From NCBI GenBank assembly GCA_004794785.1, contig SJOL01008500.1:245973-309972 (forward strand): 64,000 nucleotides of DNA, read 5' to 3'. Both the position numbers and the translations under genes were made by a program. Within the stretch, counting starts at the first letter, position 1; every line of letters begins with the position of its first letter. Below the pieces are notes generated by a model that saw only the letters and a list, made by a program, of their open reading frames with translations, did not search any database and was not told where the DNA came from. The stretch comes from Opisthorchis felineus (lineage: Eukaryota; Platyhelminthes; Trematoda; Opisthorchiida; Opisthorchiidae). This document shows, in pieces, positions 14,501 through 26,476 of this stretch.

Positions 14501-15689
14501 GAACTGTTTAAGAAGTTTCTTCAACCTTGTGGTATAATATGAAGTAAAATACTCCAATAGCATTAATATCTTTCAAAATGAAAGATGAAGCAGGCTTTCT
14601 GTAGCGCACACATTTGAAGACTGTCGCGGAATAAAGGTTAAATTGGGATTCAAGGTTTTTTATTGAGGTAGATTTTGTACAGGTCAGATACAACAGGTCG
14701 TCGTGCTCTTCAAGGTAACATACATTAGGTGTGATCAGGTTTTCGACTTTATCCATCTCATTAGAACTGAGAGGAGACAAACTTTGCGATACAAAACATT
14801 CGATTTATGTAAAACAAAGTTTAGAAAAAACGTTGAACAGACATCGGTTGGCCTATTTCCGCAAGTTATTTGATCAATGCTTGGGCAACCAAATCCTCTG
14901 TTTCGACCGTTTTTGTGTAAATAGTCGGGGCTTGCTTGACTGGATCGGCAGTGCTTCACTTACCGTCATAACATTTTGTTTTGTGGTAGGAGGTTGCGGG
15001 GTTTTCAGAAGTCACACCACTTACTTTCTAGCAGTCCTTCTTCTATGGCGCACTCATTCTGGTCAGCGAACTCTAAAGGGTGAACGCTCTGGGCCCGAAT
15101 TTCGCTCTTATTAGAGCCCCAAGGTTTGGTCTCCGGACATCCGACATGCGAGACGAGCGTAGTGGTACTGCTCCAGCAGCACACGTTAGACACACCTGAA
15201 TCATCACTCCTAAACAGGTAAGGCCATCGTAACGAAATGTTGTGCTAAAATATCTTCCAAATGGAGTCAAGGACAGCCGTTTGATGGTGGTAATGCGCCA
15301 ATTCTAGTGACATCAGTCGTTTAACTTGATGGCCCACTGGTATTTTCGGGTAGGTATGGTCATTGTTACGGGGAACCAGGCACTTCGAAAGCTGTTTCAA
15401 GTAGATATGGAAGGTTTACTCTCTCCAACAGAGCTTTCCGTCGTCTTGGGGGGTTAAGGCTACAGTGTTTCAGTTTTCTCAATCTTTGTTTGTGTCCAGT
15501 ATTACTTCACGGAATTTACTGCAACAAGGTGGGACAATGAGCTCCGTTTTCGGTTACATGCTATCGCACAGTTCTCATCCAGAATGACTATCTGACGTAG
15601 GGTTTGTAAATACTCTGTTTTCCATTGGCTATCAGAGGAAGTTTACCTGACCGATATTTGAGAGAAGCAGGCTCATTAGTTTTTGGGTC
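2546..15689. other. Gene-poor stretch, about 13 kb
   Basis: No open frame here matches a family I recognise, and none shows flanking splice sites with compatible phase. The longest open frames are about 100-130 codons (for example 14731-15114 +), which is expected by chance. A tRNA-like 'GGTTCAAGTTC' occurs near 9224 but without a SINE body. The stretch may be intergenic or a very long intron. Confidence 0.45.
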
Positions 15690-16105
15690 AGCGAAAAATT
15701 TTCGGACAGCCTGTGATAGAAAGCCGAGCAGCATTGTGAAGCTGTTTCAGTCTTTCATGAAGGAAACTACTCACAAGGTTGCTGAAAACTCTTCGACAGC
15801 CCACGACAGCCCACGGGCTATACTTCCACCTCGAAAAGTCAGTCAACACGTGACCACTTGATGTGAAGTCTGTGAATGAGGGACAATTGGCCCTATTTCT
15901 TACCTAATTGCGAGTTGACTACATTGCTCTTCAACCATTCTTGACTAAGCGGTTTAGCCTTATACTGCTAGCTGGTGGTCGCGGGTTCGAATCTCCCTAG
16001 AGATTCGTGAGATGCCAGTAGCTGGTCGTTCCCAATGAGGATGAAAAAGTTGTAAAGCGCTTCTAGGCTTTTCGGCACATGGAAGACCTTACTTGCAGAG
16101 TGAAG
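15690..16105 (+). repeat. Composite inverted SINE-like repeat (family B), copy 1
   Basis: The right half (15920-16105) is a tRNA-headed unit with A-box-like 'TAAGCGGTTTAG', a canonical B box GGTTCGAATC near 15984-15993, then 'GATTCGTGAGATGCCAGTA' and 'CCCAATGAGGATGAAAAAG'. The left half (15690-15765) carries the tail of the same unit in reverse orientation, e.g. 'GAAGCTGTTTCAGTCTTTC'. Between them is a spacer shared with the copies at 50311 and 61200. A piece of the foldback family (15766-15806) interrupts the left arm. Confidence 0.6.
15766..15806 (+). repeat. Foldback element terminus (isolated end), copy 1
   Basis: The sequence begins 'ACTACTCACAAGGTTGCTG' and continues through AAAACTCTTCGACAGCCC. 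It matches one complete terminal inverted repeat of the foldback family seen at 46105 and 54004, but with no element body behind it. It sits inside the left arm of the composite repeat. It is either an excision/deletion remnant or a solo terminus. Confidence 0.6.
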
Positions 16106-18773
16106 TTTGGAGTGGAAAATTCCCCAATCTCCTCGTATTTCCAGAAAAATCTTTCGAAAGTCTGGGCCAACAGTCAAAATGACATTTTTGTGACAGTTCC
16201 GTGTCCTCGCCTGAGTACAACGTAGAGATTCATAGCCGTCTACTGTCAAACTAAAATCAGCGGACTTCAGCCTTAGAATCGGAATATGAACCGCAGTTAG
16301 AACTCTCTTCAACACATTCCGCCACACATATGTAACCGGCTCGACATCCATATAATCACTTAACTCACGGAGTTTGGCAAAACTTGTTTATTCGGTCAAC
16401 ACGATGTTTCTTTGTCTCTGATTCTGGGTCACTTTCGGACAACACAATCAAGAGTTCACAAGCCGGTGAACAACACTGAAGCGAATACGTGGAGTATTTG
16501 ACTACAAACGTTTCCTAACATCAGTCGGTAATTCAGAAACTGTATTCCGTCAAACCGTTTGTTTGAATCACTGTAATGGAAAGCGCACAGAGGGGTTTTA
16601 AACCTAGTTAGCGGGTGGTAATCTATGGCCTGCCAACCCTTATGGAATTCCACCAACACTGATAAGGAATATTGGACTTATGAAAGCATTTCCCCACTAT
16701 GTAACTATAGACGTAGTACCAAAGCTGTTCGCCTTTTAGGTGGCCATCGACAGTCGGTGGAGCCGCTTGTCATATGATAGTTTGAACAATCACGCAGTTG
16801 CAAAATCCCTAGGTTTAGAAGTGTATGAGTTTTTTTGCGAAACGCGTTCCCTTCAAGAGTAGTCCGAATATGTTTTTTAAAGTATTCTTCTATAGGATAA
16901 CCAGCAGTCGGTGCCCTTTCTAATGTTATGTACCAAACAGCGCATGACAACATCAAGACGAACCGCAAACAACATGGCACATAATTTCGTTCCGCACTAG
17001 GAAAACATCTGATAGTACCTTGTTCCAACAAAGATGCTCCTGTGCAAAATTGTTCTGTCTAGTCAAGACTGAGGACATGAGTGAAGATATTCTTGTAAAT
17101 AAGCCTTAAAATGTACCAACGCCAGTGTGCAAGGTTTTACGAGCCCAGACATTTCAATCACAGCTACCCACGTTACACCTGTGGTTTAATGTGAAGCGAT
17201 CAGCAAGCTCCATCACGGGAGTAACTGAGGATCAACGACTAAAATGTCTGAGCTCGAGGCAACTTACACATAAACTTTGACTCTTGCTAAAGAGGAAAGT
17301 TTCCCAGTTCCTCTCTTGGGGTTCACCATCTTCGCACCTCCTCGATGTCGGCTTCTGACGACACCACCGCCATCATCACTAGTTAAACATACTGGAGCCA
17401 ACTTTGTCGGTGATGCCTAGGAAAGACCGTTGTCGCAGGGGTATGCAACATCCTTTTTATCAGGCACAACTAAGTATGTGATCTTTGTGGAGAGAAACCC
17501 CTGCAAGGAAAGCCAGATATATCCATTTTCCAGGAGTTTTGGTGGACATTCTGGGGATGTCCGAATGGATAGAAATCTTCGCCATCTTTATTTAGAAATA
17601 CTCTTCAGTCCCATGTTTCGAAATGTGAAATCTGTTCAAAAAGTTAGAAAGAATACTGTCAAAAGAGCTAAGGGTAATCCCCCTCAAGAACGATGTTGTG
17701 GACTCTGTCAGTGTTAATCGAAATTTGTTCACTAGCCAGGGTGGTGTTTTCGTACACACTTCTAGAAACGTGATTCTTGATATGGCATCTGAAATACGGA
17801 CCTTAATTCGAAGTCACTTGAATTTCAGTGTGCCTTGAAAACACCACAAACTCGATCGGCTGATGTTGATTAGTCTTCATTTTGGTGGAACTTAGTGAGT
17901 GATGAAGCCTTATTTAGGCCTACTGTGAGCAAACATCTTTGGTGGTAAATTCTAACCGACAAACCTGTGCTGACCTTTGGGTGGTATCTGCGTGCCATAA
18001 GGCGTTTAACGTGTTTCTAAGGGCAGCATAACCATCCGGGTTTGTTTACATACTCAAAACCGACACGAAACAGAAAGGGATTCCGTAAATCTTGAAAACG
18101 CGAAGTTTAGTATTGCCCAGAAGGCACGCCTGGGAATGGATCATGGACCTCCCACTCACCGAATAGGTATTCTATCAACTGAACTGCCGACAGTGCTTGC
18201 TCCACATAGCATTTTTTGTGCCTGACTCGTCTTGCTTCGTCTGTCTTGCCCAGTGGATTAACAGCTGAATTTAAACGATGTCACTTCTGAGCCCGTCGCA
18301 CGAATTACAAAGTGGACCAGACTGTGATATCTTCCTGGTTCTCAGAGAATTGTTTTAAGTTGGTGCAGAAAGGAACGGGGTTTGGTCAGCATTTAAATGT
18401 TAAGTCCAACTGCAGGTAGTTTAAAGGAACCACGCCACCAAATGTGTACTAGGTGTCCTTGGACCTTGTAATTCAATATTTTCAACAAAACATTCTCTAT
18501 TCTACAACAGATTTGAAGGCGTAAATCAATCAAGATGGCCGAAACCCGTTCTCTGTTAACGGACTTCAGCCATAACGCCCAATTGTAGAACCCTTCAATG
18601 GACCACAAAATGCATTCTTTTATTATTTCAGAACAATGAGAGTAAACGATGGAACAGGAAGGTGAAGATGCTCATAGCTCATTATGGAAAATAGGGGAAT
18701 AGCCGGGCTTCAGCTGTAAAGCCAACCTTCTATGCACCGTCCAGAGCGATCCTAGACATACTTAAATCTTTAG

Positions 18774-18814
<41 letters not shown>

Positions 18815-21800
18815 CACAAATGCCATATGAATTGCAAAGCTGAGTACCCTCGGTATCACAAAAGCAAATTTAGGATGGGTAAACCCCTGGGTCAATTTAC
18901 TGTAAAGATAGGTTATACTGAGAGATATCTGATCCTTGGAACGGCAGGCCATGGTGCGCAAGACACTTTTAAAACGTGATCGAAACCATCACCTTTTCCT
19001 CCAGTCAGCAAGGAGCTCTGAAGCAAGTGTTAGCACCCAGATATGACAACCTACACAAGAGCAATCACCCACCTGGACACAACTCATCGGTGTCGCAATC
19101 ACTCAATCAATATAGGGTGATCATCCATGGACGCTAACGTTTGTCATCCTCAAACAACGGTGCGGATGCCAGCGAAAATCAAAACTGTTTGCAGTGCAGA
19201 CAGCACACCAGAAAATTACATCATTGTTCTTTCTAGAGAGGCTAGTGAAACCTCTGTGGACCATTTCATGTCGCAGACGAATCGCTTCCAAGCACTAACC
19301 TTAAGATAGAAAACAAAAGACCTGTTACAACTGGCAGAAAAGATCGAAGCATGTATTGGCTAGATGTGTCGGATTCTGCCACAACCACCATAAAATTAAG
19401 AGCATCCGAATCGTCATACATTTGATGCAGTGAAAGATGATTTATGATGTAGACAGTTTCCTATTTGCAGACCTTTAATCGGAGTGTGCTACATCATAAC
19501 TATTCCAAAGAGTTACGGGTCTGTGCGTACACCTGAACAGACTTGGGTAAAGTATTCGGAAATTACTATGGTTTCACCGCAGTTTTCCTGAATTGAGATG
19601 ATACTTACGAGCTCATTTCACAGATTTTTGCATGACCCATACTGCTACCCTAATATCTATGGCTTTTTCGTGATAAACCCTAGGGGCGGCTAATGTTTTA
19701 CCCAACCTGCAGGAAGTTATTTCACCTTGGCCTTTGGGGAAGTAACGGTTTCTTCCATGAAGATCATTAAGCGTACACTTTTTAGCATACTATAATTTCT
19801 ACGGGAACTTGTGTTGTAAGCTGTGGCTACAAGACCCATGGAGTTGGAGGGTAGTTTATACCAAAAGACGGTTTCGCTTACACCAGCAATCACTCGTGTA
19901 TACTCGTTTGCACAGAAGCTATTCGAAACTGGATATACAGAACTTTATCTCGGATACGAAGGTGGACAATCATAAACGATATTTTTAAGTGAGAGCCTTT
20001 GTTGATTAGGAGTGCATTTGCTTAGCTCTGTGTTGACCTTCAAGCTGATTTTAGGACCGCTTTTGTATGCACTTGTGACCTCTTTAGATGTCCCACTCTT
20101 AAGGAGCATTAATTATTTTTCCTAGCGCTCCTAGCTCAAAATGGAACGCATGGTTTTTCGTTGTCAGGTATATGTTAAAAGATGAAGTGATGAAGTGGGC
20201 ACAGCCATTTGATCAGGCATTTCCATCGTTATTTGCAACAAACGCAGCTGGTCACAGAAACATCATTCACTAAAATGGTCCCTCCGGATCTTGTTGGTTC
20301 ACACGGACGCAAGTCGAATGGCTTGGTAAAACTGTTCCTTTCATTGAACTACTGATTTATGGGTAGTAGCATCACACCAAAACGTTTGTTACATTGCTAG
20401 TCTGCAACCCATGGGTCCCTTTTTCGTTGGTCCGGCTCGCAACATCACATATCATATAGATCTCAATCGTCCATCTGTTATTGGCCACTCAGATGAGCAC
20501 TAAGGTGAACTGGGCAAACACAAGGACGATTCTAATCTGGACTGGACTGGCAGTGTCAGAGCGACTAGTTATTTTAGTGCCAGTGAATTGCGATGACGCA
20601 TTAGAATAGCATTGTTTTAGATAAAAGAATAATTTTCAGTTTGCTGACTTTCACTCCATATAGAAAGTGTGGCACCAAACAGGCATAATGTTGTGTGTAA
20701 CGAAGACACTGAATTTTACCGGTCACTAAATGACAGTAAAAATCTAACTTTGTGCTTATTCATCTCAAAGCCGTCCGACCTATCCATTAGACACACCACA
20801 TAGGAATAAACACGGGGTCTGTCCGAAACAAATACCATTTGCAGAAAACATTCTAAGTGTTATGGGCTGTAGAGTGGTCCTTCTAAGATAGGTCTATTTT
20901 GACTGACCTCACGAATACATCATTGCGCATAAATGAACTTAAGACAATAATACAAAAGGGAAGTGAAAGGAGTGACTCACCCTCATACGGGCTCTGGTTA
21001 ATACTTTTTAAGAGACATATTGATCGTCCAAAAACACCACTATAATAAAAGTGAGTTTTCCCCTGTAGATACCTGCATTTAAAGAATACGGCCAGAAAGT
21101 AAACCGAACATCGCAAGCACATAATGTCTTTTTGGTCAGTTGCAAAGAAAAGTTGTGTGTGCTTCTGTCCTGGGGAGAATTTTCCACGATAAATCAGAAT
21201 TGATGCACCGTCCTAATGCATTAAATTATGGCTGCCGACCCAAGCAAAACCATATTTTCTGCAGTAGCATTACTCTAAATTGTCAGGTATTGCGACCAGT
21301 CCGAATGCGTAAAAGCGTGTACCATACTTGGTGAAATCAACCGCTCATAAGGCGACCACTATAGAGCTTTTGAACCGAGAGTTCGACCTTGTCCCTCCAA
21401 CCAAAGTTGCACCTATAACAATGACCTAGTTTTTCTGCTTGAATACATTTGATTATTGAGATCTTGATCTAAGTTGCTTAAAATAGGGTCCCACTCTTGG
21501 TATTCCGTAAAAATTACACATGAATATTTACTTGCACATTGCCTAAACGTATTCATTCATTACCGTAAATTCAGTTATATTTCTTGTGAACTTCTTAGTT
21601 GAAACATACTTAGACCACAGTTTAAGTTGTATGTGAGAGCGGGTTTACTCTGGCTTTGATGACCCGTGAATACTTGATTTGTCTGCGCTTGGAACACCAG
21701 AAAAGTGGCTGCATTTGGGATGGGAATTTCATCATCTAAGGTCAAATATCTTTCAGACGTTTGTTCTTCTATGCCACATAAATGAGAAGATAACCGATGC

Positions 21801-24800
21801 GCATCTCTGGATGCCTTTCGTAACTCGACTCTTTGCCATGAAGTAAGCACCAGTTGCTCACCCAAATATTGTCTACATGTATCAATCCCTCCTGATCTGA
21901 GGAATCTACAGAGTTTTGAACATATAGGTAGTTTGGTCCTGTTTGGATTCAACAAGTGAACGACACAAAATGCCTACAACAACTGTTCTCAGATTAGATA
22001 TCTTACCCCAAAATCTGAAGACTGAGCACGCTAGGTCAAGTCTTGGGCCATCGATATGAAAAGGAATTTGACGTTAGCAGATGATAAAATACTGGGCTCG
22101 GTCAGTCATGCCTGTCGGTCAGATGCAGGAATAATAACAAAGAGTTGACATCAACTGGTTTGAAGAATGATGGACCTGAAGTAAACAAGTTACATAATCA
22201 CTAACTGTGTCGAGGTTTGGCGAGAACTACCCACAATAAAAACAACTTCAACCAAGTGCTGCAAGTAACAGTGTGAACAAAGTCGAAATATGACTTTGTC
22301 ATTTATTCTATGGCTATTCTAAAGAGGATTGACAATGAAATTTTCATTGAGGCTTAGCCCTGTTTAGTCGAATACAAGATAAGCAGCCTGTTTTATTTTT
22401 CACTTTTACCAGTAATTGTAGCAAATGAACCAGGTAAACAACAGTCTTACGAACCTCCCAAAAATTGCATTTTTACTGGACTAAATCAGCAGCAGGACAT
22501 AGCATTTAGTTCAGGTACAAACATATGATATGTGTGAACTGATGGTCACACTGGATACAATACGATCGGATCGCAAATCGGATAAGAGTTCTGCATTACC
22601 CAGTGCTCCCTAACTCTGATCATCCACTGGAGGCTTTCGGAAGATAAGGACCTGCGTCAAATGCAATCTTAAACAAACAATCACGACAATTTTTGAGAAG
22701 TTGGTTAATGGGAAAATACTGTAGAAGCGGAATATTCATACCGGGAGATCAGTTTGTTGGAGTGAGATATTTCGGGAGAACAAACAGGGGAGCAATTCCG
22801 GGACGATGCATTCAAATATGGAATTGACAGTCGCAGAGTAGAAAGAAAGGCCTCCAGCTTAATCAAATCCCAGTCGGACATGCGGATATCAGGAGTGAAT
22901 AAAAATCAAGGTGAGAAGTGAGCAATTTACAAACATGGATATGAAGTGTGGTGTAAACATCAGCTGTAACACTGGAAGGGATCGCAGTGTTCAGCAATGA
23001 TTACCGAAAAAGGCTGAATAAACAGTCCAGATACTTACTTGAAAAATAAATCAGGCAGTTAGATAAATTAATAAAGGTATTCTATCTCACAGGCCAGAAT
23101 AAGTTCCCCGTCCGCGTAACTGAAATGAATTATAAAGCCTGTTGGTGGGAGGTCTTTAAAACCCAAAACAACGACCATATGTGCAAGTGTCATACTGCTG
23201 ACGGCGATCAATTCTGACTACGAAACGCTTTAACAATTATGTAACAATGTCAGATGTACAGTACCAAGTGTTGAGTATAGTACGGCAGGGATTCCAGTTC
23301 CTTTGCATCACGTCGAAAAAAACCCTTCAAATATTAAACGATCTATAGCAGCGTTGGTTCCAAACAACCTAAGCGCAAGTTTAAATTCCAAAGTTTTACA
23401 AGGTGTCGATTTATTTCGCAGGGTTGTCAAAGGAAATCACGATCCGCAATGAGGAAAATGAGGGGACTTGGACAACAGAAAATTGAATTCCTTGTGGAAG
23501 CCGCATACGAAGAGTTATTTTAGAGTGTCCGTGAGGCCAATCAGCCTATGCTGTTGTTTTATTGGTCAACCAATCCTCATGAGACTGTTTGCCACTTCCT
23601 TTATTGTGTGGATTGTCGTGCTCTATTTAATAGGCTCGAAAGTACATTCGGCACGCAGCGAATATCACAACGTCCTTGCCATCTTCAACAGACTGGTCGG
23701 GTGACAGTTCTGTTAAAGTTATTTTTTGCTTGACTATGGTGTTGAAGACACCTAAGACCGATTCGGGTCAGATATGTACGACATTCAGTTCACAAAGATG
23801 AGGCTCACGAACCATGAAACTCACTTTTGAAATGGGATTCGTTGCTTACGACCACCAACATTCACAGTGGAATTCTTAATGCTGTGTTTTTACATCGGTT
23901 GCTCCGATAAGCTTCACTTCCCTAGCAGTATGTGGACTAAAACCAAATGGCGATCACATGGTTTCACTTCACGGACCTTGCGCTGCACGTCCCATCATTA
24001 CTTTCAGCCCAACTGCGATGGCGGCAGTTCCCGGGACCTGATGCCAACTGTATCACGGTAGATTTGCCTTAGCTACCTCCAGAGTGTGTATTGTGCCACT
24101 GTTAGTCTGATTGTGGGATGTAGCCTGAAGCCGCAAACGAATGCAATGGTGCTTTAAATGTTCCAGCTCTCACCGCCAGTTTGAACGGCAGCGGCTGCAG
24201 ACTACCGATTGTGGTTTCAAATGCTGCATTTTGAACCCGATCGAAGTTTTATCTACTGGCTAGTTGCTGATATACAAGTTAAAAGTCAGGTGGCCATTTT
24301 ATTACCTCATTTCCCACTAACCAATATTTGTCACAACAAGGCTCTTTTTGAAGCTCAAAGAAAAGGGACAAAAAATCAGAACATTTTGGTTGGAAAATTG
24401 AAGCCTTGCATAGTTTCATCCACGATTATCAGTTAATCTTCTAAGACAGTCACCTGCTGTGGTGGCGGAAACCTTTAGGCTTCATCGATGATATTTTTCA
24501 CTGAATGACCAAAGATAGAACAGAATTTGGATTAATGCACACTGACGAAGTCACCTCGGGTAGTGACGAAATATCTGCCAACCCATTGCAAGGCGCATAT
24601 AGTAAGCCAACAACTAAAGACTAAACTGAATCCGATGCCTCCTTGAGCTAACTGCTCTACACCATTAATATAAGAACGGCCTAGTGAGAAAGTCCGTAGA
24701 TATTCTCCTAAACTTTCCACTGGTTCTGTTGTACTAACTCTTTACTGCAAATAGAACTGCTGTTCCTTTCACCGGTAAAGACGTTCCATGCCTTATTTAG

Positions 24801-26476
24801 ATTCAAACCTCTTTGAACTGCATGGACCTATCAGATACATCACATTTCACGGGAAACAATTTGATGCCCACTTTAAGTCTTGTCGCCCTTACTGGCGGTC
24901 AAGCTATGACAAGACTCATTAGCCTCTAAGGTGGGGGTGTTCACCAGCATAATCCGCATAAGATGAATTTTGGCACCCTAGATGACAGCAACGATGTCTT
25001 CTCCTCAGGAGATTTGCCCCGGATTACTGCAGCTTAACCTTAACATACTTTATCTACCTCAGTCTAATTACGAATATTTGCACGATTGTTAGCCAGCTTT
25101 CACCAGCAAATTCAAAAAGAAGACACACGTGTTTTTCTGAATAAAAGACAGCTCGCAACAAGAGCTTTCATTTGACGACATATGAACAAAATCATCGGAA
25201 ACTATTCCATTCGCACCAGCTCTCGTTGCTTCACTCCCTCTACCTACGAAACCCAGAGATCCCTTGTACACGACCAGTTAAAATGCGTATTTTTATCCGA
25301 ACCTGGACAGATCACATTCCTCACGGATGATATAACCTTCCAACAAACATACACATTTGTTCTGCGGCTCAGTAGTTAATGAACCATCCCTTCTGGTTAC
25401 CTATAAGATGCACCTCTCGGCATAGTTGCATCTTCTTGTCGTCCCTAAATATCATGACTGTTGTGTCTGACGTTCCATTCTGTCGTTAACCCAGTGTTCG
25501 TCAACCAATAAACTGCTTGTCTTTCCCTGCGAAGTTACGGGCATTACTGCTTCTATAGCGGGCACATGTACTGCGATCCGAGTAGACTTAGCTTCAAATA
25601 GGCCGACCACCAAGAGAATGATTGCAGCCTCCGAAGATATCAACATTTCCTTCTAATGTTTTTACTACCTAAAAAGTCTAATGTTGCTACCCCCACCGTC
25701 ATTATTATGGCATTACTGTCATTCAAGCGATACAGAAAATGTGATAAAGTGATATGGCTTTAGGAGAGCGGAAACATGGGGTGAAGCCCGAAAGCTTGAG
25801 ATCGTATAGCGCAGTATACGCATTGTGACTCGCGCTAGAAATAGTTATCATTCGTTTATCTATTTCCAGTCGGAATGAGGCTGGGTGCGCTGCAAAAGGT
25901 CATAAATGCCTTGAATCGATCTGCGTGTCTGGTCTAAGATGCAATTTGGCTCACTGCGTGCTGACTCGATAGGGATGCTAAGACTGTGTGCAGGTGACGG
26001 CCACCACTTAAAAATCCTGTTTACAAAGAATCTACTATCCGTTTAATCGGCGGCTTTCATCAAAGGCCACCCAGGCTATAGAAATTACCACAAGTTTTGG
26101 GTACACGGAACATTCGCTCCTCTGAAGTATATTTACATTGAAAAGTATTCGCTGCTGGACCATTTAATTCGTTTACTTATTATGTCCGTTCTTTGGTAGC
26201 ACCCTTGTTTACTGTTGTCAATCCATCGTACGTCGACCCAGTTGATGAAGTCACTATTTAGGTTTATTGGCATTAGCTGAACTGTCGACTAGTTGGTGTA
26301 ATGTTCACTGGAGGGTATCGCAGTAACAATGCATTCGTTAAGGGACCGGAGTTATTTAGCCCACGCCTAACACGTGATAGCCGCGACCCACGCACACAGG
26401 CGATTGGTCGTTGACATGCGGTGCATGAATCCAAGGTCATTTATCCCAGTCGGTCAACCAATGAGATGTTAAAGCG
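16106..26476. other. Gene-poor stretch, about 10 kb
   Basis: No recognised exon was found. The longest open frame (21575-21955, minus, 126 codons) resembles nothing I know and is within chance length. The stretch contains the TA microsatellite at 18779-18813. The final few hundred bases must contain the promoter or upstream region of the transporter starting at 26477, but no TATA box could be chosen with confidence. Confidence 0.45.
18779..18813. repeat. (TA)n microsatellite
   Basis: An uninterrupted alternating TA run of about 35 bp. It is perfectly self-complementary and able to form a cruciform. No gene or repeat family is attached to it. Confidence 0.95.

Noticed and set aside
14731..15114. 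Plus-strand open frame of 127 codons with a hydrophobic middle
   Set aside because: Unrecognised, overlapped by open frames on the other strand, and no flanking splice or regulatory signals.
15968..16351. Minus-strand open frame of 127 codons
   Set aside because: Its C-terminal part is the antisense of a tRNA-headed repeat, so it is not a gene.
21575..21955. Minus-strand open frame of 126 codons
   Set aside because: No family resemblance, no splice context, and length within chance for 64 kb on six frames.
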